DNA from: CAISIP01 sp038326025
Lineage (GTDB): Bacteria; Pseudomonadota; Gammaproteobacteria; Burkholderiales; Burkholderiaceae_C
Length of the DNA: 64,000 nt
Reading direction: 5' to 3'
NCBI GenBank assembly: GCA_038326025.1
Contig: JBBQJP010000018.1
Location: forward strand, 1 to 64,000
How positions within the stretch are numbered: the first letter of the stretch is position 1; each line of letters opens with the position of its first letter. This document shows positions 7,502 to 16,908 of the stretch, piece by piece. The translations under genes were made by a program, and so were the position numbers. Under the pieces are notes generated by a model. It was not told the DNA's origin and ran no database searches. It worked only from the letters and a program-made list of their open reading frames with translations.

Positions 7502-8788
7502 TCACGACTGCGCGATGGAGTCAGCGGGAACTTGGTCAAGATCAAAAGCTTTATGCAATGCGCGCACTGCGAGCTCCATATATTTCTCGTCGATGACCAC
7601 GGACGTCTTGATTTCGCTAGTCGAGATCATCTGGATATTGATGCCCTCTTCGCTCAGCACGCGGAACATGCGGCTGGCCACGCCCACATGGCTGCGCATG
7701 CCGATACCGACGATCGAGACCTTGCAGATCTTCGCGTCGCCGATGACTTCGGTCGAGCCCAGGCCACCGACCACCTGCGCATTGAGCAGATCAACTGCCT
7801 TGGCGAAGTCGTTGCGGTGCACGGTGAAGCTGAAGTCGGTCTTGCCGTCCTTGCTGACGTTCTGGATGATGACGTCCACGTCGATGTTGGCTTCGGCGAT
7901 CGGTCCCAGGATCTGGTAGGCGATGCCGGGCGTGTCGGGCACACCGAGCACGGAGATTTTTGCCTCATCGCGATTGAACGCGATGCCGGAAACAATGGCT
8001 TGTTCCATATGTTCGTCTTCCTCGAAAGTGATCAGGGTGCCGGAGACGGCCTCTTCCTCTATGGGAATATCCCAAGGGGTAAAACTGGACAAAACGCGCA
8101 AGGGCACGCGGTACTTGCCGGCGAATTCGACTGAGCGGATCTGCAAAACCTTGGAGCCGAGCGACGCCATTTCGAGCATTTCCTCGAAACTGACCGTCTT
8201 GAGACGGCGCGCTTCCGGCACTACGCGCGGATCCGTGGTGTAGACACCGTCGACATCGGTATAAATCAAACACTCCTGCGCTTTGAGCGCCGCAGCCACA
8301 GCCACCGCCGAGGTGTCACTGCCGCCACGTCCGAGTGTCGTGATGTTGCCAAACTCGTCCATGCCCTGAAAGCCGGTCACGATGACGACTTTGCCAGCCG
8401 TCAGATCAGTGCGTACGCGTTTGTCGTCGATCGACTCGATGCGGGCCTTGGTATAGGCGCTGTTGGTTCGGATCGGCACCTGCCAGCCCGCATAACTGAC
8501 GGACTCCTGGCCTTCGGCCTGCAAGGCGATCGCCAGCAGCGCAGACGAGGCCTGCTCGCCGGTGGCAGCCAGCATGTCGAGTTCGCGGCTGTAGTTGTGC
8601 GAGGGTTTGGCGGGCGCCAGTTCCTTGGCCAGGCCCAGCAGTCGGTTGGTTTCGCCACTCATCGCACTGGGCACAACCACCATCTGATGCCCGGCACGGG
8701 CCCACTTGGCAACGCGCTGGGCGACTGCACGGATGCGCTCGGTCGAGCCCATCGACGTACCGCCGTATTTGTGAACAATCAAAGCCAT
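7502..8788 (-). CDS. lysC: aspartate kinase
   Basis: The 428-residue protein phosphorylates L-aspartate, the first step to lysine, threonine, methionine and diaminopimelate. KYGGTS (residues 7-12) is the ATP/aspartate motif, and LGRGGSDTSAVA and the IYTDVDGVYTTDPR segment confirm the kinase domain (residues about 1-240). Two ACT regulatory domains follow (about 265-420, with ILGPIAEANIDVDVI and VLSEEGINIQMISTSEIK), implying feedback control by lysine and/or threonine. I chose the ATG at 8788, where family homology begins (MALIVHKYGG); the frame continues 20 codons upstream without homology. It is the last protein gene before tRNA-Ser. thrB is in this window at 56538. Confidence 0.97.
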   Translation of the reverse strand: MALIVHKYGGTSMGSTERIRAVAQRVAKWARAGHQMVVVPSAMSGETNRLLGLAKELAPAKPSHNYSRELDMLAATGEQASSALLAIALQAEGQESVSYAGWQVPIRTNSAYTKARIESIDDKRVRTDLTAGKVVIVTGFQGMDEFGNITTLGRGGSDTSAVAVAAALKAQECLIYTDVDGVYTTDPRVVPEARRLKTVSFEEMLEMASLGSKVLQIRSVEFAGKYRVPLRVLSSFTPWDIPIEEEAVSGTLITFEEDEHMEQAIVSGIAFNRDEAKISVLGVPDTPGIAYQILGPIAEANIDVDVIIQNVSKDGKTDFSFTVHRNDFAKAVDLLNAQVVGGLGSTEVIGDAKICKVSIVGIGMRSHVGVASRMFRVLSEEGINIQMISTSEIKTSVVIDEKYMELAVRALHKAFDLDQVPADSIAQS

Positions 8789-8872
8789 TGGATGTGCAAA
8801 AAAGGTCGGGGGACTGGGCGCCTGTGCTGCTTGGTGAGCGGCTGCCATAAGGCCAGCGCCAGGCCCGGCAAC

Positions 8873-9859
8873 TCAACCGGTCAGGGTTGGATCGGGCTGG
8901 CCATTGTACCAACTCAACTGGGGGCCTTTGCGCACGACAAATCCGCCAGCCACCTTGATGCGGATCTGGTGACCGCGCGTGGTGCAGGCCGAGATCTGGG
9001 CCTGCAATTCAACCAGTTGGGCTGCGCTGGCGCTGACGCCAAACACGGCGCGCAACCAGTGGCGTAACAGGTTGGCCTGCCGCGTGCTGGGTACGGCCTG
9101 CAATGCAGCGATCGACAAGGCTGTTGTGTGCGCCACTGCAACCAATGCCAGATCTTCCGCCGCCACAGCATCCAGAACGCATTGGGCCTGCGCGGCATGG
9201 CGGGAACTGCGGGTGAAGGTGTCGCGGAACTGCGGAAACACCTGCGCAAGCGCTGGCAACAACCGGGCCCGGATCCGATTGCGGGTCAGCCCTTCGTCGG
9301 TATTGCTGGGGTCCTCGACATGGGTCGCCCCCTGCTCCCGCAGCCAGGTGCGGATTGTGGTCCCGGATACTTCGAGCAGGGGGCGGTGGTACACCACACC
9401 ACTCCTTAAACGGCGTGCCGGCATGGCGGCCAGGCCCGGCAAACCGGCGCCGCGGCTCAGTGCCAGCAGCAAGGTCTCGACCTGGTCGTCAGCATGCTGG
9501 GCCAGCGCCACACTTGGATAGAACACGCTGCCATCTGCAGCGCGAACGGCCTCGTCAATGGCGCGGTATCGCGCTCCGCGCGCCGCATCCTCCGGGCTGT
9601 CGCCGCGCGCATGGCGTGCATCCACATGCCGCACGATCAGGGGAATCTGCCATTGCAGGCACTGCGCTACACAGTGCCGTTCAAAATCATCGGCCGCCGC
9701 CTGCAGGCCATGGTGCACATGGATGGCCGCCACCTGACCCGGCCATTGACGCGCACAAGCCAGCAGCAGTGCGGTGGAGTCGGCCCCGCCGCTGAACGCC
9801 ACAGCCAACGGCAGTTCGGGCTTGAACGCCGCGATGGCATCGGGCAGCGACTGGGTCAA
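8873..9859 (-). CDS. tilS: tRNA(Ile)-lysidine synthase
   Basis: The 328-residue protein is an N-type ATP pyrophosphatase with PP-loop SGGADST (residues 23-29), then HVHHGLQAAADDFE and LAQHADDQVETLLL. It converts C34 of the CAU-anticodon tRNA-Ile to lysidine so that it reads AUA. It is shorter than the E. coli enzyme (about 430 residues): the central helical domain is present, but the C-terminal tRNA-binding part is reduced, as in many betaproteobacteria. The only start fitting the domain is TTG at 9857-9859; no ATG is in frame nearby. It lies between accA and lysC on the same strand. Confidence 0.93.
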   Translation of the reverse strand: MTQSLPDAIAAFKPELPLAVAFSGGADSTALLLACARQWPGQVAAIHVHHGLQAAADDFERHCVAQCLQWQIPLIVRHVDARHARGDSPEDAARGARYRAIDEAVRAADGSVFYPSVALAQHADDQVETLLLALSRGAGLPGLAAMPARRLRSGVVYHRPLLEVSGTTIRTWLREQGATHVEDPSNTDEGLTRNRIRARLLPALAQVFPQFRDTFTRSSRHAAQAQCVLDAVAAEDLALVAVAHTTALSIAALQAVPSTRQANLLRHWLRAVFGVSASAAQLVELQAQISACTTRGHQIRIKVAGGFVVRKGPQLSWYNGQPDPTLTG

Positions 9860-9961
9860 GGTTTGCTTTCAGCAGTACAGCACGGAGTCTGCGCGCAAAG
9901 AGGCACCCGGCCGGCCCCCCACCCAGCCCTGGGTAGCCGGCGAAAAATCGCCGTCTGCGCC

Positions 9962-10951
9962 TTAGCGGCTGGTGGCTTTGCTGTCGGCCTTGGTGTCGGT
10001 GAACCGGCCATACCCTTGCAGACGTTCGTAACGTCGCTCAACCAGTTCCTTGACCTTGAGATCGCCGACCTGACGATAGGCGTCGCTCAGCGCACGTTTG
10101 AGAAATGCCGCCATCTGTTTGTAATCGCGATGGGCGCCGCCGACCGGCTCGTTGACGATCTTGTCAATCAGTCCCAATGCCTTGAGCCGATGCGCGGTAA
10201 TGCCCATGGCTTCAGCGGCGTCGGGCGCCTTGTCCGAAGTCTTCCACAGAATGGACGCACAACCTTCCGGGCTGATCACCGAATAAACGGAGTACTGCAA
10301 CATCAGGACCTGATCGCCGACCGAGATGGCCAGCGCGCCGCCGGAACCACCCTCTCCGATGATGGAGGTGATGATGGGCACCTCGAGTTGCGCCATCTCG
10401 AAAATGTTGCGCCCGATCGCCTCCGACTGCCCGCGCTCCTCGGCGTCAATGCCGGGATAGGCGCCTGGTGTGTCGACGAAGGTGAACACCGGCAACTTGA
10501 ATTTTTCGGCTGTTTTCATCAGCCGCAAGGCCTTGCGATAACCCTCCGGCTTGGTCATGCCGAAGTTGCGCAAGCCGCGCTCCTTCGTGCCACGGCCTTT
10601 TTGCTGGCCAATGATCATGCAGGGTGTGCCATTGAAACGCGCCAGGCCGCCTACGATGCTCAGGTCGTCGGCAAAATGCCGGTCGCCGTGCATCTCGGTG
10701 TAGTGCGTGAAAATTTCGTTGACGTAATCCAGCGTGTAGGGTCGCTCGGAATGCCGTGCGATCTTGGTGATCTGCCACGGGGTCAGATCACTGTAAATGT
10801 CCTTGGTGAGTTGCTGGCTCTTTTTCGTAAGCTGACCAATCTCGGCAGAGATGTCGACCGCCGATTCAGTCTGCACATAGCGCAACTCTTCAATCTTGGA
10901 TTCGAGCTCGGCTATCGGTTGTTCAAAATCGAGGAATGTCTTTTTTGCCAC
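9962..10951 (-). CDS. accA: acetyl-CoA carboxylase carboxyltransferase subunit alpha
   Basis: The 329-residue protein carries the carboxybiotin-to-acetyl-CoA transfer half-reaction, together with AccD, in the first step of fatty acid synthesis. Recognised segments are FLDFEQPIAELESKIEELR at the N-terminus, HGDRHFADD, GRNFGMTKPEGYRKALR-like text, TPGAYPGIDAEERGQSEAI and EGGSGGALAI (oxyanion-hole glycines). I chose the GTG at 10951, which has GGAG 8-9 bases upstream and matches the family N-terminus; another GTG nine codons upstream is possible. Length is normal. The accA-tilS spacing of 102 bases suggests co-transcription. Confidence 0.97.
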   Translation of the reverse strand: MAKKTFLDFEQPIAELESKIEELRYVQTESAVDISAEIGQLTKKSQQLTKDIYSDLTPWQITKIARHSERPYTLDYVNEIFTHYTEMHGDRHFADDLSIVGGLARFNGTPCMIIGQQKGRGTKERGLRNFGMTKPEGYRKALRLMKTAEKFKLPVFTFVDTPGAYPGIDAEERGQSEAIGRNIFEMAQLEVPIITSIIGEGGSGGALAISVGDQVLMLQYSVYSVISPEGCASILWKTSDKAPDAAEAMGITAHRLKALGLIDKIVNEPVGGAHRDYKQMAAFLKRALSDAYRQVGDLKVKELVERRYERLQGYGRFTDTKADSKATSR

Positions 10952-11028
10952 TTCCAGGCTCCATGTTCTGACCACCACGCGTCAAGGGGGTCTATCTCGC
11001 GGGGCGGCGAATTCACCGCACCGACCTG

Positions 11029-11679
11029 TCAATACGCAACCGGCAATGGGTCAAGTGAGCGCCAAATATACCAAGTCGCCACGCTGCAGTACGGCGTCCA
11101 TGCCGCGGCCACCTCCCGCGCATCGCTGCGGCTCACCACCTCGCCGGAGAAATAATTCTGACTGATGCCGTTGATCAACCCGACATCGTCCAGCGGCAAC
11201 ACGTTTGGACGCAGCAGGTGAAAGATCAGAAACATCTCCGCCGTCCAGCGGCCTATGCCACGTATGCCCACCAGTTCGGTGATGATGGTCTCGTCGTCCA
11301 TAGCCGCCCATGCATCGACATTGATGGCGCCACTGTCGAAGTGCAGCGCCAGGTCCACCAGATATTCGATCTTGCGCGCCGACAATCCGGCCGCCCGCAT
11401 GTCGTCCACCTTCAGGCGCAACACGGTGGCCGGCGTCATCTTGCGTGGCAACTTCAGGAACCGGTCCCACACGGTCTGCGCCGCCTTCACTGATATCTGC
11501 TGCCCGACGATCGAACGCGCCAACGTGATGAACGCGTCTCCGCGCGTCTGCAGGCTGGCGCCATCGGACTGCGCAATGAGCCGCTTCATGATGCGGTCCT
11601 TTCGCGACAGATGTTTGCATGCCTCTTCCCAGTAGGCGGGTTGCGCGAACACCGGCACATGTAACGTGACCGGAGCCAT
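11029..11679 (-). CDS. AlkA-type DNA-3-methyladenine glycosylase II
   Basis: The 216-residue base-excision glycosylase removes alkylated purines. The HhH-GPD core is clear: ARSIVGQQISVKAA, ELVGIRGIGRWTAEMFL (the helix-hairpin-helix) and RPNVLPLDDVGL with the catalytic Asp. It lacks the N-terminal domain of E. coli AlkA, as in the short Mag/AlkA2 forms. I chose the ATG at 11679, preceded by AAGGGA at good spacing; two upstream ATG codons are also in frame. It starts 44 bases after the end of cysS and probably shares its transcript. Confidence 0.92.
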   Translation of the reverse strand: MAPVTLHVPVFAQPAYWEEACKHLSRKDRIMKRLIAQSDGASLQTRGDAFITLARSIVGQQISVKAAQTVWDRFLKLPRKMTPATVLRLKVDDMRAAGLSARKIEYLVDLALHFDSGAINVDAWAAMDDETIITELVGIRGIGRWTAEMFLIFHLLRPNVLPLDDVGLINGISQNYFSGEVVSRSDAREVAAAWTPYCSVATWYIWRSLDPLPVAY

Positions 11680-11722
11680 CAGTGTCCCTTTGGGCATATG
11701 CGGCGTGACAAACACCTGGCCA

Positions 11723-13114
11723 TCATCGTGCGCGCTCCCAGGTGGTGCCGGACGCCGAGTCCTTGAGCACTACGCCCATATCGGTCAAGCGCTGGCGAAC
11801 GGCATCGGCCTGCGCAAAGTCACGGTCCTGCTTGGCCTTGGCGCGTTCGGCGATCAGCTGCGCGATCAGTGCGGCCTCATCGCCCTGTGCACCATCGTTG
11901 GCCCCCCCTTGCAGGAACGCGGCGGCGTCCCCCTGCAACAAACCCAGGCAACCGCCCAGCGCCCGAAGCAGACCGGACAACTCGGCGCTGCGTGATCGAT
12001 TGATCTCGCTGGCCAGATCGAACAGAACGGCCACCGCCTCGGGCGTGCCGAAATCCTCATCCATCGCCGCCTTGAACCGCGCCGCGTGGGGCTGGGACCA
12101 GTCAATGTTCGCGACCGTCGCGGGCACAAGATCGAGCGTCGTGTAAAGGCGCTTGAGCGCACTGCGCGCATCATCGAGATGGGCATCGCTGTAATTCAGC
12201 GCGCTGCGGTAATGGGTGCGCACCAGGAAGAATCGCACCGTCTCGGCATCGTAGCGCCCGAGCACGTCGCGAATGGTGAAAAAATTGCCCAGGCTTTTGG
12301 ACATCTTTTCGTTATCCACCCGCACGAAACCGTTGTGCACCCAGAAACGCGCCAGTGGCTTGCCATTGGCACCTTCACTTTGCGCGATCTCGTTCTCGTG
12401 GTGCGGGAACTGCAGGTCGGCGCCGCCACCGTGGATGTCAATGGTCTCGCCCAGCGTCTGGCCACACATGGCCGAACATTCGATATGCCAGCCTGGTCGG
12501 CCCATGCCATAGGAGCTTTCCCATTTGGCGTCATCAGGCTCAGCCGGCTTGGCCGACTTCCACAAAACGAAATCGAGCGGATCCACCTTGCCCTCGAGAA
12601 CCGCCACTCGTTCGCCAGCGCGCAATTCGTCGAGCGACTTGCCCGACAACTTGCCGTAGCCCGGAAATTTGCGCACCGAGAAATTGACATCGCCACTATC
12701 GCCCTGATAGGCCAGCCCCTTGTCTTTCAGGCGATCGATGAGTTGTAGCATCTGCGGCACGAATTCGGTCGCACGTGGCTCGATTGTTGGCGTCTCGATG
12801 CCCAATGCGCCGATGTCCCGACGCATGGCCTCGATCATCTCGTCGGTCAGCGCGCGAATCGTGATGCCACGCTCGAGCGCGCGGCGGATGATCTTGTCGT
12901 CGATGTCGGTGATGTTGCGAACATAGGTCACCCGCAATCCGCTGGATTTGAGCCAGCGCTGGACCACGTCGAACGCCATCATCATGCGTGCGTGACCGAT
13001 ATGGCACAGGTCGTAAATCGTCATCCCGCAGACATACATGCGTACATGCCCCGACTCGAGCGGAGTGAACGGTTCAACGGCACGCGAGAGCGTGTTGTAG
13101 ATGCGAAGACTCAT
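11723..13114 (-). CDS. cysS: cysteinyl-tRNA synthetase
   Basis: The 463-residue class I aminoacyl-tRNA synthetase charges tRNA-Cys. Cys29 (MYVCGMT) and later HIECSAM and HHENE residues form the catalytic zinc site. HIGH is at 38-41 and KMSKS near residue 270. The N-terminus MSLRIYNTLSR fixes the ATG at 13114, 32 codons inside a longer open frame. The ribosome binding site is weak. Length is normal. Confidence 0.97.
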   Translation of the reverse strand: MSLRIYNTLSRAVEPFTPLESGHVRMYVCGMTIYDLCHIGHARMMMAFDVVQRWLKSSGLRVTYVRNITDIDDKIIRRALERGITIRALTDEMIEAMRRDIGALGIETPTIEPRATEFVPQMLQLIDRLKDKGLAYQGDSGDVNFSVRKFPGYGKLSGKSLDELRAGERVAVLEGKVDPLDFVLWKSAKPAEPDDAKWESSYGMGRPGWHIECSAMCGQTLGETIDIHGGGADLQFPHHENEIAQSEGANGKPLARFWVHNGFVRVDNEKMSKSLGNFFTIRDVLGRYDAETVRFFLVRTHYRSALNYSDAHLDDARSALKRLYTTLDLVPATVANIDWSQPHAARFKAAMDEDFGTPEAVAVLFDLASEINRSRSAELSGLLRALGGCLGLLQGDAAAFLQGGANDGAQGDEAALIAQLIAERAKAKQDRDFAQADAVRQRLTDMGVVLKDSASGTTWERAR

Positions 13115-13300
13115 GATTAATGGGGATACGCCACCTGACGGCGAGAGGTTCAGGCAGCAACAGGCGCTGCGGGACATGGGAGTTTCGAGGTGCGATGCAG
13201 ACCTTGTCAAGGTCGGATGATCCCGACCCCTGGGCTACAATCGTCCGCAGTATAAGGCCCCGCTTTGGGCGGGCGGCCATCATCTGCTACAGGAGTCTCC

Positions 13301-13897
13301 ATGATGCACCGCGGCAGCAATATCGGCCAGTGCATTCGTCTGATCGCCCTGGTTGCAAGTCTTGTCTCTGCGTCCGCTTTCGCAGACGACTACGATCCCG
13401 TCAACCGCTTGTTGCGAGACGGCCAGTTGGAGCAGGCCATGGCGAAGGCCGATGCCTATCTGGCCCAGAATCCGCGTGACCCGCAGATGCGTTTCCTCAA
13501 GGCCCTGATTCAGCAAGATGGCGGCCAACGTGAGGCAGCCATCGCCAGTTACGTGGCGCTGACGCAGGACTACCCGGAACTGCCCGAGCCCTACAACAAC
13601 GTCGCCGTTTTGTATGCCAGCCGTGGCGATTTCGAGAAGGCACGTGATGCGCTCGAGATGGCCACACGCAATAGCCGCAGTTATGCTACGGCGCACGAAA
13701 ATCTGGGCGACGTATACGCGCGTTTGGCCGAGGAATCCTACCGTCGGGCCTTGCAACTCGACGCGGGCAACACCACGTTGGCACCCAAACTCACGCTGAT
13801 CCGGCAATTGATCAACACGCCGGCGGCAAGTCGCCTGGCACCGTTCCCCGGCCCTACAACTCCCCCGGCCAAGGCCGTGCCGGCGAAGAAAAAGTGA
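13301..13897 (+). CDS. exported TPR-repeat protein
   Basis: The 198-residue protein has a signal peptide (IRLIALVASLVSASAFA) and then four TPR-like repeats, the clearest being LRDGQLEQAMAKADAYLAQNP, PYNNVAVLYASRGDFEKARDAL and AHENLGDVYARLAEESYRRAL. A Pro/Ala/Lys-rich tail follows. The start is the first of two adjacent ATGs, with AGGAG five bases upstream. Genes of this type sit between cysS and the cyclophilins in related Burkholderiales. It is predicted periplasmic or outer-membrane associated; its partner is unknown. Confidence 0.88.
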   Translation: MMHRGSNIGQCIRLIALVASLVSASAFADDYDPVNRLLRDGQLEQAMAKADAYLAQNPRDPQMRFLKALIQQDGGQREAAIASYVALTQDYPELPEPYNNVAVLYASRGDFEKARDALEMATRNSRSYATAHENLGDVYARLAEESYRRALQLDAGNTTLAPKLTLIRQLINTPAASRLAPFPGPTTPPAKAVPAKKK

Positions 13898-13961
13898 CGA
13901 TGCCCGCGGGCTCCGTGCCCGGCACTGACAGTCAAATTCAATCGATAAAGAGGAAATCTCC

Positions 13962-14651
13962 GTGAAACCTGCTGGCCATCGCGCTACCCGACGCGCCCTG
14001 CTCCTCGCTGCCTGCCTGACCCTGAGCCTTGGCGCAAGCGCACAAACTACGGCATCTCCGCGCGTGAAGTTCGCCACCACCATGGGTGACTTCGTGGTCG
14101 AGGTCTATCCGGACAAGGCGCCCAAAACGGTCGAGAATTTCCTGCAATACGTCAAGGACAAACACTACGATGGCACGGTCTTTCACCGCGTGATTGACAA
14201 CTTCATGGTGCAGGGGGGCGGCTTCGACGCCAACTACGCCGAAAAGAAGACCCGTACGCCGGTAATGCACGAAGGACGCGAAGCCCTGGCCCGCGGCGGC
14301 CCGCGCAACGTCGTGGGTACGATCGCAATGGCCCGCACCAACGACCCGAACTCGGCCAGCGCGCAGTTCTACATCAACATCAAGGACAATGCCTTTCTTG
14401 ACCCGGTGCCGATTCCCCCGGGCGATCCGGTACCGAAATTCGAGTACCAGGGCAAGGTGTACGAAAATACACCCCGCGACCGGCTGGTCAACGCGCCACA
14501 ACTGTTTGGTTATGTGGCGTTCGGCAAGGTCGTCAGTGGCATGGATGTCATCACGAAGATCAAATCCGCACCCACCGGTGCAGGTGGACCGTTCCCGGAG
14601 AACGTGCCAACCAAGCCAATTCTTATCAACTCCGCAACTTTGGTGAAATAA
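13962..14651 (+). CDS. ppiA: periplasmic peptidyl-prolyl cis-trans isomerase (cyclophilin)
   Basis: The 229-residue cyclophilin has a cleavable signal (LLLAACLTLSLGASAQ), so it folds proteins in the periplasm. The isomerase core shows FHRVIDNFMVQGGGFD, IAMARTNDPNSASAQFYIN and LFGYVAFGKVVSGMDVI. An insertion (DPVPIPPGDPVPKFEYQGKV...) makes it longer than the cytoplasmic paralogue that follows 2 bases later. The GTG start at 13962 has AGAGGAAA upstream. The pair probably arose by duplication and is co-transcribed. Confidence 0.94.
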   Translation: MKPAGHRATRRALLLAACLTLSLGASAQTTASPRVKFATTMGDFVVEVYPDKAPKTVENFLQYVKDKHYDGTVFHRVIDNFMVQGGGFDANYAEKKTRTPVMHEGREALARGGPRNVVGTIAMARTNDPNSASAQFYINIKDNAFLDPVPIPPGDPVPKFEYQGKVYENTPRDRLVNAPQLFGYVAFGKVVSGMDVITKIKSAPTGAGGPFPENVPTKPILINSATLVK

Positions 14652-14653
14652 AC

Positions 14654-15160
14654 ATGAGCAATCCGCAAGTAGAACTGCATATCAGCAAACTGGGCGTGAT
14701 CACGCTGGAACTCGACATGGACAAGGCGCCCAATTCGAGCGCGAATTTCCTTGAGTACGTGAAAAACGGCCATTACGACAACACCGTGTTTCACCGTGTC
14801 ATTCCTGGCTTCATGGTGCAGGGCGGTGGTTTCGAACCCGGCATGAAGGAAAAGAAGAGCGGCAAGCCGATCGAGAACGAAGCCAATAACGGCCTGAAGA
14901 ACAACAACTACACGGTTGCCATGGCGCGCACCAATGACCCGCACTCGGCAACCGCGCAGTTCTTCATCAACGTCTCCGACAACAGCTTTCTAAACCACAC
15001 CGCGCCGTCGGCCCAGGGCTGGGGTTATGCTGTGTTCGCCAAGGTCGTCAAAGGCACCGAAGTGGTCGATCAGATCAAGGGCGTGAAGACCGGCCGCAAG
15101 GGTTTCCACGACGACGTGCCGAACGACGATGTGGTGATCGAAAAGGCCGTGGCACTCTGA
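14654..15160 (+). CDS. ppiB: cytoplasmic peptidyl-prolyl cis-trans isomerase (cyclophilin)
   Basis: The 168-residue single-domain cyclophilin has no signal peptide. It has the catalytic Arg in FHRVIPGFMVQGGGFE, VAMARTNDPHSATAQFFIN and GYAVFAKVVKGTEVVDQI. It catalyses proline isomerisation of cytoplasmic proteins. It starts 2 bases after ppiA and is followed by lpxH, the usual ppiB-lpxH order in beta- and gammaproteobacteria. Confidence 0.96.
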   Translation: MSNPQVELHISKLGVITLELDMDKAPNSSANFLEYVKNGHYDNTVFHRVIPGFMVQGGGFEPGMKEKKSGKPIENEANNGLKNNNYTVAMARTNDPHSATAQFFINVSDNSFLNHTAPSAQGWGYAVFAKVVKGTEVVDQIKGVKTGRKGFHDDVPNDDVVIEKAVAL

Positions 15161-15211
15161 GCCACGAATCAGGCGCACGACTCCCGCCAGGCGACACACC
15201 AAGCTGACGCC

Positions 15212-16066
15212 GTGGCTGGGTCTTCCAACGCGCCGACCCCACACCTGGCAGCCGCTTCAGGAGGGCTGGACAGGGTCATTGCGCCGCCACAATGGCGCGT
15301 GGTGGACTTCATCTCCGACGTGCACCTGCATGCTGGCGACGCTGCAACATTCGCGGCCTGGAAAAATTACCTTTTGCAGACGACGGCACAGGCCGTATTC
15401 GTCCTTGGCGACCTGTTCGAGGTTTGGGTCGGCGACGACATGCTGGAAAGCGCAACCGGCTCAACCCAGGCCGACGACGAGTTTGCCCGGGCCTGCGCCG
15501 ACGCGCTCAAAGACGCAGGCACGCGGCACGCGCAGTTTTTCTTGTGTGGCAACCGCGACTTCCTCGTCGGCGAGGCAATGCTGCGTCGCTGCGCCATGCA
15601 AGGCCTGACCGACCCCTGTGTGCTGGAGTTTGCCGGCGAACCGTGGCTGTTGTCCCACGGCGACGCATTGTGCCTGCAGGACACCGCTTACCAGCAGTTC
15701 CGCCAAATGGTGCGCGGTGTTTCCTGGCAGAGCGCGTTTCTTGCGCAACCGCTGGCGAAGCGCCAGGAAATTGCCCGGCAGATGCGCGCACAAAGTGCGA
15801 AGCACCAACGCGCGCATCCTGTCGCCTCCGTCGTTGATCCTGAGGCCACCATGGCCTGGCTGCATCATGCCGATGCCCGCACACTGATTCACGGTCATAC
15901 CCATCAACCAGCGGACCACGCATTGGCAGATGGTCACCAAAGGCGGGTGCTCAGCGACTGGGACCTTCAAGCGGCCACGCCGCGCGCCGAGGTGCTGCGC
16001 CTGAGTCGACCCGACGACGACGGTCCGGCGACGGCACAGCGGCTGTCGTTAGCCCAAGTCTGCTGA
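15212..16066 (+). CDS. lpxH: UDP-2,3-diacylglucosamine diphosphatase
   Basis: The 284-residue metallophosphoesterase cleaves UDP-2,3-diacylglucosamine to lipid X in lipid A synthesis, at the inner face of the inner membrane. Metal-binding motifs in order are FISDVHLHAGD, LGDLFEVWVGDD, CGNRDFLVG, LSHGDALC and IHGHTHQPADH. The GTG at 15212 gives an N-terminus about 25 residues longer than usual (E. coli 240 residues); no ATG lies closer to the conserved WRVVDFISD. The C-terminal tail is also extended and poorly conserved. Confidence 0.94.
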   Translation: MAGSSNAPTPHLAAASGGLDRVIAPPQWRVVDFISDVHLHAGDAATFAAWKNYLLQTTAQAVFVLGDLFEVWVGDDMLESATGSTQADDEFARACADALKDAGTRHAQFFLCGNRDFLVGEAMLRRCAMQGLTDPCVLEFAGEPWLLSHGDALCLQDTAYQQFRQMVRGVSWQSAFLAQPLAKRQEIARQMRAQSAKHQRAHPVASVVDPEATMAWLHHADARTLIHGHTHQPADHALADGHQRRVLSDWDLQAATPRAEVLRLSRPDDDGPATAQRLSLAQVC

Positions 16067-16086
16067 ATCCAGCTGGCATTTAATCG

Positions 16087-16908
16087 ATGCTGCGCTGGTT
16101 GCGAGCCCTGCGGTCAAAGCGTGATGCAGACGGGCCCGGCATTGCGCAGGACCTGTGGCTGTCCACCTTGGCACAACTTCCTTTCCTGCAGACACTGGAC
16201 ACCACCGAGCTGGCAGCTTTGCGACAACTGGCGCAACAATTCCTCGACTGCAAGGAGTTTCACGGCGCGGCGGACCTGGTGATCCGCGACGAGATGGCCC
16301 TGGCCATCGCGGTGCAGGCCTGCCTGCCGGTGCTCAGGCTGCAAATACCCTGGCGCGGCGTCGACTGGTACGACGACTTCGTCAGCATCGTGGTGTATCC
16401 GGGCGCCGTTCGTGCGCGCCGTGAGATGGTCGACGAGACCGGCATCGTGCACCAATACGACGAGGAACTCACCGGCGAAGCCATGCACAACGGACCGGTC
16501 ACGTTGAGCTGGCAGGACGTTGCGCAAGCCGGCGACTCCGCGCAACATGGCTACAACGTCGTGATTCATGAGTTCGTGCACAAGATCGACATGCGCGATG
16601 GCGCGGCCGATGGCTGTCCGCCCCTGCCGGCCGGCTTTATGGGCTCTGGCAGTGCCGCTGCAGCTCGCGCGTTTTGGCATCAGACGTTGCAAACGCATTT
16701 TCTGGCATTTTGCGACCAGCTCAGCCTGGCCGAGCGTTTCGGAGCGACGACCCCGTGGCTAGACGCCTATGGCGCCACCAGTCTGGACGAATTTTTCGCC
16801 GTCACCAGTGAGGCCTATTTCGTCAATCGGTCACGTTTCGCCGCCGACTTCGCCGGCCTGGTTCCGATGTTCGATGCGTTCTTCAAGCCGGTCCGCCAGG
16901 AAGGCTGA
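16087..16908 (+). CDS. mtfA: zinc metallopeptidase of the MtfA (M90) family
   Basis: The 273-residue protein has the HExxH zinc site as HEFVH (His161, Glu162, His165) followed by KIDMRDG. In E. coli, MtfA binds the Mlc repressor and links to glucose uptake; the role here is unproven. Other family text includes TVVLSWQDV-like VTLSWQDVAQAGD and SLDEFFAVTSEAYF with the downstream glutamate. It starts 20 bases after lpxH and its last 26 bases overlap the convergent HD-GYP gene. Confidence 0.92.
   Translation: MLRWLRALRSKRDADGPGIAQDLWLSTLAQLPFLQTLDTTELAALRQLAQQFLDCKEFHGAADLVIRDEMALAIAVQACLPVLRLQIPWRGVDWYDDFVSIVVYPGAVRARREMVDETGIVHQYDEELTGEAMHNGPVTLSWQDVAQAGDSAQHGYNVVIHEFVHKIDMRDGAADGCPPLPAGFMGSGSAAAARAFWHQTLQTHFLAFCDQLSLAERFGATTPWLDAYGATSLDEFFAVTSEAYFVNRSRFAADFAGLVPMFDAFFKPVRQEG

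Noticed and set aside
9494..11155. A 553-codon plus-strand open frame across tilS and accA
   Set aside because: It lies wholly antisense to two conserved genes with intact motifs and has no recognisable domain.
13110..13300. Promoter of the TPR/cyclophilin/lpxH genes
   Set aside because: No -35/-10 pair with convincing match and spacing could be picked in this gap by eye.
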